Below, in pieces: positions 19,058-30,168 of a stretch of 64,000 bases of DNA. The DNA comes from Oceanospirillum beijerinckii DSM 7166 (GTDB lineage Bacteria; Pseudomonadota; Gammaproteobacteria; Pseudomonadales; Halomonadaceae). Under the pieces are notes generated by a model, which saw nothing but the letters and a program-made list of their open reading frames with translations, was not told the DNA's origin and did no database searches. A program made the translations under genes and the position numbers. How positions within the stretch are numbered: the first letter of the stretch is position 1; each line of letters begins with the position of its first letter. The DNA lies in NCBI RefSeq assembly GCF_000422425.1, contig NZ_AULT01000035.1:1-64000 (forward strand). The letters run 5' to 3'.

Positions 19058-20392
19058 TTGTTTTTCGAACGTCCCGATTCAGGTGAAGTAGCTGTTCTTG
19101 TCCATATTCATTTTCCGGATGAGAAGGACCGGGAAGATCCCGGAGAGTTTCTGGAGCTGGTGCGTTCAGCAGGTGCTGACCCGGTTGCCTTGATTGAAGG
19201 TAGCCGGTCACATCCCAGCCCCAAATTCTTTGTTGGCGACGGCAAGCTGGAGGAGATCCGGCAGGCGGTTGTTGAACATGAAGCGGAAGTGGTGTTGTTT
19301 AATCACTCTCTGTCCCCCTCCCAGGAGCGCAACGTTGAGCAGGCATTGCAATGTCGGGTATTAGGCCGTACGGGGCTGATTCTGGATATTTTTGCCCAGC
19401 GTGCACGTACCCACGAAGGTAAGCTGCAGGTTGAGCTGGCTCAGCTGGAGTATATGACGACCCGGCTGATACGTGGCTGGACTCACCTTGAGCGTCAGAA
19501 GGGTGGTATAGGCCTGCGTGGTCCTGGTGAAACCCAGTTGGAAACCGACCGCCGCTTATTGCGCGAACGGATTAAAACCATTCATAAACGTTTGGAAAAA
19601 GTGCGCAAACAGCGGGAACAGAATCGTCGTGCCCGTCGTCGCGCGGAGATTCCTTCCGTCTCTTTGGTTGGATATACCAATGCCGGCAAGTCGACGCTGT
19701 TCAATGCGCTGACTGAGTCTGATGTTTATGCTGCGGATCAGCTGTTTGCGACGCTGGATCCGACGTTGCGCCGGATCACCATGCCGGATTCTGGTCCTGT
19801 GGTGATGGCCGATACTGTAGGCTTTATTCGTCACCTGCCGCACAAGTTAGTTGAAGCGTTCCGTGCGACCCTGCAGGAAGCCAGTGAGGCGACCTTGTTG
19901 GTGCATGTGATTGATGCTGCGGATGAATCCCGTGACGAAAACGTCGAACAGGTGAATTATGTACTGGAAGAGATAGGTGCTGACGATGTTCCCCGTCTTC
20001 TGGTGTATAACAAAATTGACTGTTTAGAGGGTTATGAGGCTCGCATCGATCGGGATGATCAAGGGGTTCCGGAACGAGTTTGGCTTTCTGCGGTCAATGG
20101 TGAAGGCCTGGATCTGTTGTTACAGGCGATAGGGGAGCGGTTGTGTGATGACTTGTTTAAGGAACAGCTGGTTCTGGCTCCTTCAGAGGGGCGATTGAGA
20201 GCTCTTTTGTATCAGCAGGAAGCCATTTTATCTGAAGCAATTGATGAGCAGGGGCGGTTTGTATTGGATGTCAGAATTCCGAAAGCCGACTTTATCCAAA
20301 TGCTGTGTAAGGTAGGTGTTGATCCTAAACGCTATTTCCCAAATTACGGCATTGAAGATTTTATGCTTGATTCAGATCTGGAAGTTTCCTAA
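19058..20392 (+). CDS. hflX: Ribosome-associated GTPase HflX
   Basis: A 444-residue Obg-HflX family GTPase that splits stalled ribosomes. The N-terminal HflX domain includes GGIGLRGPGETQLETDRR; the G domain has GYTNAGKSTL, DTVGFIRHLP and NKID. The predicted start is TTG at 19058, giving MFFERPDSGEVAVLVHIHF, which aligns with the start of E. coli HflX; no ATG fits as well. It starts 15 bases after hfq and is probably co-transcribed. Confidence 0.95.
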   Translation: MFFERPDSGEVAVLVHIHFPDEKDREDPGEFLELVRSAGADPVALIEGSRSHPSPKFFVGDGKLEEIRQAVVEHEAEVVLFNHSLSPSQERNVEQALQCRVLGRTGLILDIFAQRARTHEGKLQVELAQLEYMTTRLIRGWTHLERQKGGIGLRGPGETQLETDRRLLRERIKTIHKRLEKVRKQREQNRRARRRAEIPSVSLVGYTNAGKSTLFNALTESDVYAADQLFATLDPTLRRITMPDSGPVVMADTVGFIRHLPHKLVEAFRATLQEASEATLLVHVIDAADESRDENVEQVNYVLEEIGADDVPRLLVYNKIDCLEGYEARIDRDDQGVPERVWLSAVNGEGLDLLLQAIGERLCDDLFKEQLVLAPSEGRLRALLYQQEAILSEAIDEQGRFVLDVRIPKADFIQMLCKVGVDPKRYFPNYGIEDFMLDSDLEVS

Positions 20393-20538
20393 GACTTATA
20401 TAACGTCTTGATATTTTTGAAGCACGCCATTTTTAGTTTTCGCTTCATCTTTAACGGCATTATTTACGTAAAGCACTGAACGATTCATAACTTTAACGGA
20501 AGCTGTTGATCAGTTTTTCTCGGAAAGTGGAGATAGGT

Positions 20539-21780
20539 ATGGCTTGGAATGAGCCGGGTGGCAATAAAGATAATAACCGAGACCCTTGGGGCAGCGGTAA
20601 TAACGGTGGTCGGGGTGATCAGGGGCCGCCAGATTTGGACGAAGCGCTGAAAAAGTTTAATGACCGCCTCAGTGGTATTTTTGGTGGTAAAAAAGGCGGC
20701 GGCGCAGGTGGCGGCGGTGGCGGTGGCGGAGGTAACTCCGGTGCAGCCAGTTTCGGTCTGCTGGGTATCCTGTTAGTGATCGGTGCGTCTATTTGGGCGG
20801 TTTCCGGTTTCTACCGTGTCGATCAGTCTGAGCGTGCTGTGGTACTGCGTTTTGGTGAGTATTATGAGACTGTCGGTGCGGGTTTGAACTGGAACCCGTC
20901 AATGATCGATAGCGTCAGTACCGTGAATGTGACGAAAGTGCGTTCCATGAGCCGTCGCGCACTGATGCTGACCGAAGATGAGAACATCGTACAGGTGAAT
21001 CTGTCGGTACAGTACCGTGTCAGTAATCCAAGAGACTTCCTGCTGAATGTACGTAACCCAGAGCAGAGTCTGGAGAATGCCACTGAGTCGGCGCTGCGCC
21101 ATGAGGTGGGTTCTTCCGAAATGACGGATATTCTGACAGAAGGTCGTGAAGCGCTGGCACAACGTGTCCGTGCCCGTCTGCAGCAATATCTGGATCGCTA
21201 TGGTGTCGGTCTGGAAGTACGTTCTGTGAACGTGGAGAGCACTGCGGCTCCAGATGAGGTACAGGCCGCGTTTGATGACGTAATTAAAGCCCGTGAGGAT
21301 GAGCAGCGGGTGAAAAACCAGGCTGAAGCCTACTCTAACGGTGCGATCCCTGAGGCGCGTGGTAAGGCTCAGCGTATGATCGAAGAGGCTAACGGTTATA
21401 AGGAGGAGATCATTGCTCGTGCAGAGGGTGAGGCAGACCGTTTCCTGAAGCTGTTGACTGAGTATGAAAAGGCACCTGAAGTGACCCGTGAGCGTTTGTA
21501 TCTGCAGACCATGGAAGAGGTGATGTCTAAGTCAAGTAAGGTTCTGGTTGATGTAGAAGGAGGTAATAACATGATGTACCTGCCTCTGGATCGTCTGAAT
21601 CAATCCGGCTCTGCGTCTGGCGCTAACCGTGCGACGACTAGTGACAGCCGTTTCAACTCTTCGAGCAGTATGACGACTGATTCTGAAGTAGATGCTCTGG
21701 CTGACCGTGTACTGGAACGTCTGCGTGAGCGTCAGCAACAGCAACAAAACCCCACTACTAGCCGCCGGGAGGGCCGATAA
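20539..21780 (+). CDS. hflK: FtsH protease modulator HflK
   Basis: About 413 residues. Forms with HflC the SPFH-domain cage around the FtsH protease in the inner membrane. A Gly/Asn-rich cytoplasmic N-terminus, including a run of glycine after KKGG, precedes one membrane helix (FGLLGILLVIGASIWAVSGFY), then the SPFH domain and a Gln-rich tail. ATG 20539 has a GGAG ribosome binding site; the frame opens earlier with TTG at 20506. The stop codon shares a base with the hflC start. Confidence 0.95.
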   Translation: MAWNEPGGNKDNNRDPWGSGNNGGRGDQGPPDLDEALKKFNDRLSGIFGGKKGGGAGGGGGGGGGNSGAASFGLLGILLVIGASIWAVSGFYRVDQSERAVVLRFGEYYETVGAGLNWNPSMIDSVSTVNVTKVRSMSRRALMLTEDENIVQVNLSVQYRVSNPRDFLLNVRNPEQSLENATESALRHEVGSSEMTDILTEGREALAQRVRARLQQYLDRYGVGLEVRSVNVESTAAPDEVQAAFDDVIKAREDEQRVKNQAEAYSNGAIPEARGKAQRMIEEANGYKEEIIARAEGEADRFLKLLTEYEKAPEVTRERLYLQTMEEVMSKSSKVLVDVEGGNNMMYLPLDRLNQSGSASGANRATTSDSRFNSSSSMTTDSEVDALADRVLERLRERQQQQQNPTTSRREGR

Positions 21781-22655
21781 TGCAATCTAAGTCGTTTTCT
21801 GCGTTGATCTTGATCGCTGTTCTGGCTTTGGTCGCTAGTAATAGCCTGTATATCGTTGATGAAACAGAGCGTGCGATTAAGCTGAGGTTCGGTCAGATTG
21901 TTGAATCAGATATTCAGCCAGGTCTGCACTTTAAGATTCCTGTGCTGAACACTATCCGCAAGTTCGATGCCCGTGTACTGACGATGGATGCGCGCCCTCA
22001 GCGTTATCTGACGTTAGAGAAAAAAGCGGTAATCGTAGACTCCTTTATCAAATGGCGTATTGCCAATGTACAGGCATACTACGAAGCGACTTCCGGTGAT
22101 GAGCTGGTTGCATCCCGCTTGTTAGCCCCTCGTGTTGATGAAGGTCTGCGTAACCAGTTTGGTGAACGTACCATGTATGAAGTGGTTTCCGGTGAGCGTG
22201 ATGAGATCATGACTGAACTGACCTCGAAGCTGAATACGATCACGAAAGCTGAACTGGGTATCGAGATTCGTGATATCCGTGTGAAGCGTATCGATCTGCC
22301 ACCTGAAGTAAGCCATGCGGTCTATGAGCGTATGAACACCGAACGTCAGCGTGAAGCCCGTGAACATCGTTCACAGGGTAAAGAGCTGGCCGAGGGTATT
22401 CGCGCTGATGCGGATCGCCAGAGACAGATTATTCTGGCTGAAGCATTCCGTGAATCCGAGCGTATCCGAGGTGAAGGGGATGCAACTGCTGCTTCGACTT
22501 ACGCCCAGGCTTATACTCAGGACCCTGAGTTCTACTCCTTTGTGCGTAGTCTGGAAGCTTATAGAAACACCTTTAATAACCGCGATGATATCATGGTTAT
22601 TGAGCCAGACAGTGACTTCTTCAATTACTTGAAGCAGGCCTCTCCGGCAAAGTAA
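21780..22655 (+). CDS. hflC: FtsH protease modulator HflC
   Basis: A 291-residue partner of HflK. An N-terminal membrane helix (about 7-22) leads directly into the SPFH domain (VDETERAIKLRFGQIV). The ATG overlaps the hflK TAA by one base (TAATG), so translation is coupled. An intrinsic terminator 20 bases downstream ends this gene chain. Confidence 0.96.
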   Translation: MQSKSFSALILIAVLALVASNSLYIVDETERAIKLRFGQIVESDIQPGLHFKIPVLNTIRKFDARVLTMDARPQRYLTLEKKAVIVDSFIKWRIANVQAYYEATSGDELVASRLLAPRVDEGLRNQFGERTMYEVVSGERDEIMTELTSKLNTITKAELGIEIRDIRVKRIDLPPEVSHAVYERMNTERQREAREHRSQGKELAEGIRADADRQRQIILAEAFRESERIRGEGDATAASTYAQAYTQDPEFYSFVRSLEAYRNTFNNRDDIMVIEPDSDFFNYLKQASPAK

Positions 22656-22674
22656 TCCTGTAAATGGGTTGGAT

Positions 22675-22706
22675 AAAGGCACCGCTTGTCGGTGCCTTTT
22701 GCGTTT
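22675..22706 (+). terminator. Intrinsic terminator after hflC
   Basis: 10-bp perfect stem AAAGGCACCG / CGGTGCCTTT, loop CTTGT, followed by TTTGCGTTTT. Confidence 0.88.
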
Positions 22707-22776
22707 TGTGGGTAATAAATCGGATAAAAGCCTATAGAAACCATGGTCGATCAGCATAATCGTGGTAGAATAGATC

Positions 22777-22801
22777 AAACCGGGTTCGCCCCGGTTTTTT
22801 T
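22777..22801 (+). terminator. Second intrinsic terminator before hisZ
   Basis: 8-bp stem AAACCGGG / CCCGGTTT with a TTCGC loop and a run of T to 22801, about 70 bases after the first terminator. Either a back-up terminator or the end of a short separate transcript. Confidence 0.8.
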
Positions 22802-23040
22802 GTGTGCGTTACTTTTTAGCCCGGATCCGTACTGTACCTTGTTGTATTAGTCGGCGTGTTGAGGCGCGGGGTTACCAAAAAGTCATCTTTTTTGACTAGG
22901 ATTACATTGAGTCGGTGAATCTGACGGTAGGGGCTTATTACGCGACTGATAAGCACGAAACAAACAGTCCTAATGACTTTGGTCCCACTATTTTTAAGCC
23001 CCGTTATGGATTATGACAGTAAGATAGAACAGGCAAGATT
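22802..23040. promoter_or_regulatory. Leader region of hisZ with possible sigma-70 promoter
   Basis: No gene seen; the small DUF2065 (YjeT-like) gene often found after hflC is not recognisable here. TTGACT (22892-22897), a 17-base spacer and GTGAAT (22915-22920) could form a housekeeping promoter for hisZ-purA. The -10 match is only moderate. Confidence 0.3.
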
Positions 23041-24240
23041 ATGACCATTGCAGATCGTTGGTTACTTCCAGATGGTATGGAAGAGGTGTTACCCCCTCAG
23101 GCGAGACAGATTGAAAGCTTACGTCGTGAGCTATTGGATCTGTTTCATTGCTGGGGTTATGACCTGGTATTTCCACCACCAGCAGAATATCTGGAGTCCC
23201 TGCTGACGGGCAGTGGCAACGATCTGGATCTGCAGACCTTTAAAATCACTGACCAGTTAACCGGTCGTCTGATGGGGGTTGCGGCAGATATTACACCTCA
23301 GGTGGCACGTATGGATGCTCATTCTATGCGGCGTCAGGGGCCGGCCCGTTTCTGTTACTGTGCGAATGTATTGCGCACCAAGTCCAACAATATGCTAGGT
23401 TCCCGTAGTCCGATGCAGGTCGGTGCTGAGCTATTTGGTCACGCCGGAGTGGAAAGTGATAGCGAAATTCTGGGGTTGATGATTGCGGCCCTGGGGACGG
23501 CCGGTGCGGAGAAGATCTACCTGGATCTTGGGCATGTGGGTATATACCGCGCTCTGATCAGTGAAGCGGGCCTTGAAGCAGATCAAGAGAAGCAGTTATT
23601 TAATGCCATTCTGCAAAAAGCTTACGGGGATATTGATCAAATAGTCGCAAGGGATGTTGCGAACGCCTCTGTGCGAGGTATGATCTCTCGTCTGGCACGT
23701 CTGAATGGTGGTTTTGAAGTCTTGGCTCAGGCTCAAATTGAGCTGGCAGATGCACCGACTTCGGTTAAAGAAGCGCTGGATAGCGTTGAGCAAACCGCCA
23801 AACTGATCCAAAGTCAGTATCCTAATGTTGAGATTAACTTCGACCTGTCGGAGTTACGCGGCTATAACTACCACACAGGTATGGTATTTGCTGCGTATAT
23901 CCCAGGTTATGGTCACCCTGTTGCCCAGGGCGGCCGTTACGATGAAGCCGGAAAAGTATTTGGTCGTGCCCGGCCAGCAACCGGTTTTAGTGCGGATCTG
24001 AAAACATTGGCGAAATTGTTGCGGGATAATGACCTGAACAATGGTGTTATGGCACCGGCCGGTTTCAGTGATGACGAGGAGTTGCTGTGTACAGTGCGTG
24101 CGCTACGCAGTGAAGGTACTCGCGTAGTGTATGCGATGCCGGGGCAGGATATTAACGCCTCCGAGATGGGGTGTGACAGTGAACTGGTCAGAAAAGACGA
24201 TGGCCAGTGGGTTGTAGAACCAATTAACCAAATCTTTTAA
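23041..24240 (+). CDS. hisZ: ATP phosphoribosyltransferase regulatory subunit HisZ
   Basis: A 399-residue class II synthetase-like paralogue of HisRS without tRNA-charging role. It activates the short form of HisG in the first step of histidine synthesis. MTIADRWLLPDGMEEVLPPQA and the AADITPQVARMDA motif are typical, and the C-terminal anticodon domain is missing. hisZ immediately before purA is the usual order in pseudomonads and oceanospirilla. hisG is not in the window. Confidence 0.94.
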   Translation: MTIADRWLLPDGMEEVLPPQARQIESLRRELLDLFHCWGYDLVFPPPAEYLESLLTGSGNDLDLQTFKITDQLTGRLMGVAADITPQVARMDAHSMRRQGPARFCYCANVLRTKSNNMLGSRSPMQVGAELFGHAGVESDSEILGLMIAALGTAGAEKIYLDLGHVGIYRALISEAGLEADQEKQLFNAILQKAYGDIDQIVARDVANASVRGMISRLARLNGGFEVLAQAQIELADAPTSVKEALDSVEQTAKLIQSQYPNVEINFDLSELRGYNYHTGMVFAAYIPGYGHPVAQGGRYDEAGKVFGRARPATGFSADLKTLAKLLRDNDLNNGVMAPAGFSDDEELLCTVRALRSEGTRVVYAMPGQDINASEMGCDSELVRKDDGQWVVEPINQIF

Positions 24241-24275
24241 AACCGTCCTTTTGGACAAGGCTGGCAACAGCCTGA

Positions 24276-25595
<1,320 letters not shown>

Positions 25596-25630
25596 TCTGT
25601 CAGGCCTTAGGCCTGCTGATTAGTTTTAAT

Positions 25631-25657
25631 AAAAGGCAGCTTTTGAGCTGCCTTTTT
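25631..25657 (+). terminator. Intrinsic terminator after purA
   Basis: 11-bp stem AAAAGGCAGCT / AGCTGCCTTTT with a TTTG loop and further T. A smaller CAGGCC / GGCCTG hairpin lies just upstream, after the stop codon. Confidence 0.9.
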
Positions 25658-25875
25658 GCTTCACCCTATCCGTAGATCTACTTCTCTCTCGTTATTATAT
25701 TTTCTCTGTAACCTATCTTTTTAAGACTATTGGCCTAAATTCAGCCAATTGTTGACGTATAAACTAGACTATTTGGTCAAATTTTATCCTTGTAGCAATT
25801 CTGTCATTTTTGCTTGGTGTAATAAGTCACAGTGTGCGTGGGAATTCGCTTCAGTTACGTCAGGGGTTGCACTAT

Positions 25876-27651
25876 ATGCCACAGTCCATTGATCTGCTAA
25901 GGATCATTGAAGAACAGAAAATCAATACACTGTTCCAGCCGATTATTGGTGCACGGGGCCAGTCTATTTACGCTTATGAGGCGCTGAGTCGTGGACCCGC
26001 CGATAGTCTGTATTGCAGCCCTATCCACCTGTTTGAGGAGGCAAAACGTCAGCATCAGCTGTTTGCTTTGGAGGGAGTATGCCGAGGGCGGGCGATTGAG
26101 AATTTCACTCGTCAGAAGCTGGCTGGGAAACTGTTCTTAAATGTTTCGCCTGAGACCCTGTTGCAGTCAGATCACCAGAGTGGCCTGACGCTCGATCTGC
26201 TAAATACTTATGGCCTTAAACCAGAGCAGGTGGTTATAGAGATCACTGAGCACTCTCCAACCCATGATTATGATCTGATGCGTGCCGCTGTTGAATATTA
26301 TCAGGGGGCGGGCTTCTCTATTGCGATTGATGATCTCGGTGCAGGTTATTCCAGCTTGCGTTTGTGGTCTGAGCTAAAACCTGAATACGTTAAGATTGAT
26401 CGCCACTTTGTCTCGGGTATTGAGAGCGATAAGGTCAAACGAGACTTTGTGCGCTCTATTGTAGAGATTGCCCGAGCGGTGAATAGCCAAGTGGTTGCCG
26501 AGGGCATTGAAACGCGCCAGGAATTTGAGGCTCTATCGGAGATAGGAGTGGACTATCTGCAGGGTTATTATTTTGCCCGCCCACATCCGCAGCCGATTCG
26601 AGAGGTGTGTAAATCCGCTCAAGTGGTCTGGAAACAGATCAAGGAAAGTAGGGATATGTACAAGGATGATGGACAGATTGGTCGTCTGATGTTGGATATA
26701 CCGCCCGTAACACCGGATACCTTGGTAGAAGATGTGGCAGAGCTGTTTGATCTGCATGAGCACTGGTTTTCTCTGCCTGTGGTTTCGGGTGGGATACCCG
26801 TGGGGATGATTAAGCGCACTCGACTACTACAGAAGCTGAGCAAAGCGTTTGGTCGCGACCTTTACAGCAAAAAACCAGTGAGTCAGATTATGGACTCCGA
26901 GTTTATGGCGGTTGAGCGTCATATGCGTTTAGAGAAGGTCAGCCAGCAAGTGACCCAGCGTAGTCGTAATTGTTTGGAAGAAGATTTTATTGTTACTGAA
27001 AATGGCTACTACTGCGGTATAGGTCAGGTGATTGATCTGTTAAAAAAGATCACCGAGATGCAGCTGAAAAGTGCACAGAACTCCAATCCGCTCACAGGCT
27101 TGCCTGGTAATATGCTGATTCAGGAACAGATTGATCAGCTGATAATCTCACGTTCCAGCTTTGTTACCTGTTACTTTGATCTGGATAACTTTAAGCCTTA
27201 TAACGATCAGTATGGTTATGCTAAAGGGGATGAGATCCTCTTGACGGTAGCTCGTCTGCTTCAGAAACACTGCGATGGAAGCATGGATTTTGTTGGGCAT
27301 GTGGGTGGCGATGACTTTGTAGTGATTTTTCGCAGTAATGAGTGGCAAAGTTATGTGCAGAGTGCTCTAAACGAGTTTAGTCAGGTGCGTATGGAGTATT
27401 ACAGTACCGATCATGTGGCGGACGGTGGTATCTGGGCAGAAGATCGTTTTGGTGAGAAGCGCTTCTTTGGCCTGATGAGTATCTCCGTCGCGGCAATTGA
27501 TTCTGAATCTGCTAACTTTGGTTCAGCGAAAGAAGTGGCCAGTCAGCTGACTCAGATTAAACATGAAGCGAAGCATGCCAAGGGAAATAGTCTGGTGGCC
27601 CGTTTGGCCGGCTCTATTGTAAATCTTTTTCAGGAAGAGCAGACTGCATAG
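25876..27651 (+). CDS. EAL-CBS-GGDEF cyclic-di-GMP signalling protein
   Basis: About 591 residues, soluble. An N-terminal EAL phosphodiesterase domain (EAL at 35-37; later FLNVSPE, VIEITEHS, DDLGAGYSSL, VKIDR, AEGIET and DYLQGYY) keeps all catalytic residues I can check. A pair of CBS-like repeats follows (about 255-390), then a GGDEF domain whose signature is GGDDF (477-481). The Glu-to-Asp change suggests weak or absent cyclase activity, so a phosphodiesterase tuned by the CBS and GGDEF parts is likely. The start at 25876 has AGGGG nine bases upstream; an upstream TTG frame exists from 25810. Confidence 0.85.
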   Translation: MPQSIDLLRIIEEQKINTLFQPIIGARGQSIYAYEALSRGPADSLYCSPIHLFEEAKRQHQLFALEGVCRGRAIENFTRQKLAGKLFLNVSPETLLQSDHQSGLTLDLLNTYGLKPEQVVIEITEHSPTHDYDLMRAAVEYYQGAGFSIAIDDLGAGYSSLRLWSELKPEYVKIDRHFVSGIESDKVKRDFVRSIVEIARAVNSQVVAEGIETRQEFEALSEIGVDYLQGYYFARPHPQPIREVCKSAQVVWKQIKESRDMYKDDGQIGRLMLDIPPVTPDTLVEDVAELFDLHEHWFSLPVVSGGIPVGMIKRTRLLQKLSKAFGRDLYSKKPVSQIMDSEFMAVERHMRLEKVSQQVTQRSRNCLEEDFIVTENGYYCGIGQVIDLLKKITEMQLKSAQNSNPLTGLPGNMLIQEQIDQLIISRSSFVTCYFDLDNFKPYNDQYGYAKGDEILLTVARLLQKHCDGSMDFVGHVGGDDFVVIFRSNEWQSYVQSALNEFSQVRMEYYSTDHVADGGIWAEDRFGEKRFFGLMSISVAAIDSESANFGSAKEVASQLTQIKHEAKHAKGNSLVARLAGSIVNLFQEEQTA

Positions 27652-27766
27652 GGGTTGATCAGTTGATTCATTGAATTGTCATAGGCTTGTCTCGTACCTG
27701 TCTTTTTAGGGCGTTATAAAAGATGAAATAGATAAATAAATAGAAGATAAGTCGAAGGACAAAGCA

Positions 27767-28057
27767 ATGAAAATGACCGAACTGCACAGCTTGTTGAAAG
27801 CTGAATCACATCCATCCATCCATATCCAGTCTCATCACGATGGTGTTTACTTTACAGTAGAGATCGAACATGGGGATGATAAGCAACAGCTGCGCGCGCT
27901 AAACGGTAAACCCATGGTATTTCGTGATGAAGAAGCGGCGCGTAATCTGCTGCAACAGGCTGGAATCAAGCAGGTTAAAGCTCGCCGTATCCTGTCTGGT
28001 TTTTCAACCCTGGCCCAGCCAGGCTTTCAGTCATCCTGGCCAGCCCGTTTTGCATAA
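27767..28057 (+). CDS. Small DUF6482-like protein
   Basis: A 96-residue soluble protein, MKMTELHSLLKAES at the start, with a beta-rich middle (VYFTVEIEHG) and a short helical EEAARNLLQQAG segment. It resembles the small DUF6482 proteins of pseudomonads and oceanospirilla, which have no known function; the match is from memory and weak. It stands alone between the EAL-CBS-GGDEF gene and hemH. Confidence 0.6.
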   Translation: MKMTELHSLLKAESHPSIHIQSHHDGVYFTVEIEHGDDKQQLRALNGKPMVFRDEEAARNLLQQAGIKQVKARRILSGFSTLAQPGFQSSWPARFA

Positions 28058-28291
28058 GCGATTGATCTAAACGCTTTTATCTCTCGTACGACACGTTATC
28101 ATGATGCCTCTAAACATTGTGCTTTGTTTAAACCCAAGCTTCTCGGCGTAGGAAGCAGTGTTTTACCTAAGATTGTTTACTCAATCTAATAAGTTGACAG
28201 CACTGGTCACCAGAGAGCAGACAAAGCCTATAAAATAATGGTTTAGGGATGTAGCAGCCCGGATTTTTGGCTGGATCAATTAGGAATAACG

Positions 28292-29281
28292 ATGTCCGAA
28301 CAGAGCACTTCTCAACCCGTACAGGGTATTCTGCTGGTGAATCTGGGTACTCCCGATGCCCCAACACCGGCAGCAGTAAAACGTTATCTGGCAGAATTTT
28401 TACATGACCGTCGTGTAGTTGATCTGACACGTTGGTTATGGTGCCCTATCCTTCATGGCATTATTCTCAACACCCGGCCTAAAAAAGTGGCTCATGCCTA
28501 TGCCAGCGTTTGGACGGAAGAGGGTTCACCGCTCATGGTGATCAGCCGCCAGCAACAACAGGCGCTACAGGATAAATTGGCTCGCCAGGGTTATGATCTG
28601 CCCGTTGAACTGGCGATGACCTACGGGAATCCGTCGATGGCTAAGGGGCTGGATGCTTTGATGGCCCAAGGCGTTGAAGAAGTGATTGTGCTCCCGCTCT
28701 ATCCTCAATACTCTGCGACCACGACTGGTGCTGTGTTTGATCAGTTGGCGCGGGTGATTGGCAAGCGTCCTGAATTTCCGGCGCTGACCTTTATTCGCGA
28801 CTACTACCGTTCACCGGGTTATATCTCTGCTTTGGCCCAGTCGGTGCGCGAGCATTGGCAGGAATATGGCAAAGGTGAGCGGTTGCTAATGTCTTTCCAT
28901 GGTATTCCGCAACGTTATGCGGATAACGGTGACCCTTACCCTGAGCATTGCCGCCAGACTGCACAGGCACTGGCAGCTGAATTGGAGTTAAGTGATGAAC
29001 AGTGGATCTGTAGTTTCCAGTCCCGTTTTGGTAAGGAAGAGTGGCTCAAACCTTACACCGATATCACTTTGCAACAGTGGGGTAAGGAGATAGAACAGGT
29101 GGATGTGATCTGTCCTGCATTTGCTGCAGATTGCCTGGAGACACTTGAAGAGATTCAGGTGGAAAATCATGACCTGTTTATCGAAGCTGGAGGCAAAACC
29201 CTGAGCTATATTCCGGCACTGAATGCCCGTGATGATCATATTCAGATGATGATTGATCTGTTAGTGGCAAAGCTAAACTGA
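28292..29281 (+). CDS. hemH: Ferrochelatase
   Basis: A 329-residue enzyme inserting Fe2+ into protoporphyrin IX, the last step of haem synthesis. GILLVNLGTPDAP at the start, MSFHGIPQRY with the metal-binding His, and FAADCLETLEEI with the catalytic Glu are all present. The ATG at 28292 matches family length. Confidence 0.97.
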   Translation: MSEQSTSQPVQGILLVNLGTPDAPTPAAVKRYLAEFLHDRRVVDLTRWLWCPILHGIILNTRPKKVAHAYASVWTEEGSPLMVISRQQQQALQDKLARQGYDLPVELAMTYGNPSMAKGLDALMAQGVEEVIVLPLYPQYSATTTGAVFDQLARVIGKRPEFPALTFIRDYYRSPGYISALAQSVREHWQEYGKGERLLMSFHGIPQRYADNGDPYPEHCRQTAQALAAELELSDEQWICSFQSRFGKEEWLKPYTDITLQQWGKEIEQVDVICPAFAADCLETLEEIQVENHDLFIEAGGKTLSYIPALNARDDHIQMMIDLLVAKLN

Positions 29282-29305
29282 TCCAAGATGGCACAGGTTT
29301 CTGCT

Positions 29306-29345
29306 GGCTCAGAGTATTTTTGGTCTTACTCTGAGCCGGTTTATT
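29306..29345 (+). terminator. Hairpin after hemH, between convergent genes
   Basis: 11-bp perfect stem GGCTCAGAGTA / TACTCTGAGCC with a 10-base loop, followed by GGTTTATT. Placed between convergent hemH and rsmE; T tract is poor. Confidence 0.55.
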
Positions 29346-29398
29346 CTACTTTGCCGCCCAATGGCTAATGCTTAAAGACTCAACACAGATATAGCGCT

Positions 29399-30106
29399 TT
29401 AGAATAAACGCGCCAGTAAAGCTGTGACGGCTGTTTCAACCCGCATAATGCGCTCGCCCATATGGACAGGTTTCAGGCCAGCTTCTGTTAGCTTTTCAAT
29501 CTCATAGGGAATAAAACCGCCTTCAGGGCCAATAGCCAGCGTGGTATCCTGTTCGATTCCCCTTGGACAGGCATCGGGCACGCGTGGGTGGGCCACCAAC
29601 CCTAAAGTACCTTGGCAGAGTGCCGGTAAACGGTCTTCAACAAAGGGTTTAAACTGCTTCTCCAGAATGACTTCCGGCATCACCGTATCTTTGGCTTGTT
29701 CCAAGCCGAGGATCAGTTGTTCCTGGATTTTATCTTCTGCCAGCATCGGTGACATCCAATAGCTTTTTTCCACCCGCTTGGTGTGTAGCAGAACCAGCTT
29801 CTTTACACCCAGGGTGCTGATATGTTGCAGCGTACGTCCCAGCATACGGGGCCTGGGTAGTGCCAGAATCAAGGTTAGAGGCAGAGCAGCAGGGGGCTGT
29901 TGATTCAGTTCAACTTCCAGAACTGCTTCTTGATGATTCAAGCGGATTAATTGGCCGCGACCACAGAGACCATTGACCTGACCGACAGTTAGAAAATCGC
30001 CTTCCTGTGCCCGGTGAACCGTTAAGATATGTTCCAGGCGTCTGTCAGTCAGGCGAACCTGTTTTTCGGTAATAAAATCTGAATCAAACAGTAAAATTAG
30101 GTTCAT
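29399..30106 (-). CDS. rsmE: 16S rRNA m3U1498 methyltransferase RsmE
   Basis: A 235-residue SPOUT methyltransferase. The C-terminal trefoil knot shows LAIGPEGGFIPYEIE and MGERIMRVETAVTALL; an N-terminal PUA-like domain precedes it (RHILTVHRAQEGD-type segment). It methylates U1498 in the decoding region using S-adenosylmethionine. Convergent to hemH and divergent from the DsbA-like gene. Confidence 0.95.
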   Translation of the reverse strand: MNLILLFDSDFITEKQVRLTDRRLEHILTVHRAQEGDFLTVGQVNGLCGRGQLIRLNHQEAVLEVELNQQPPAALPLTLILALPRPRMLGRTLQHISTLGVKKLVLLHTKRVEKSYWMSPMLAEDKIQEQLILGLEQAKDTVMPEVILEKQFKPFVEDRLPALCQGTLGLVAHPRVPDACPRGIEQDTTLAIGPEGGFIPYEIEKLTEAGLKPVHMGERIMRVETAVTALLARLF

Positions 30107-30168
30107 AGAACTACCCTTAGAGATGTGACTGCATCATAGTCAGGTGATTACTGAATGCAAGAGGAAGT

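Noticed and set aside
20690-20735. GGC/GGT-rich tract in hflK as a possible repeat element
   Set aside because: It encodes the poly-glycine region common in HflK N-termini.
25598-25615. CAGGCC/GGCCTG mini-palindrome after purA as a separate repeat
   Set aside because: Short and adjacent to the purA terminator; no copies noticed elsewhere in the window.
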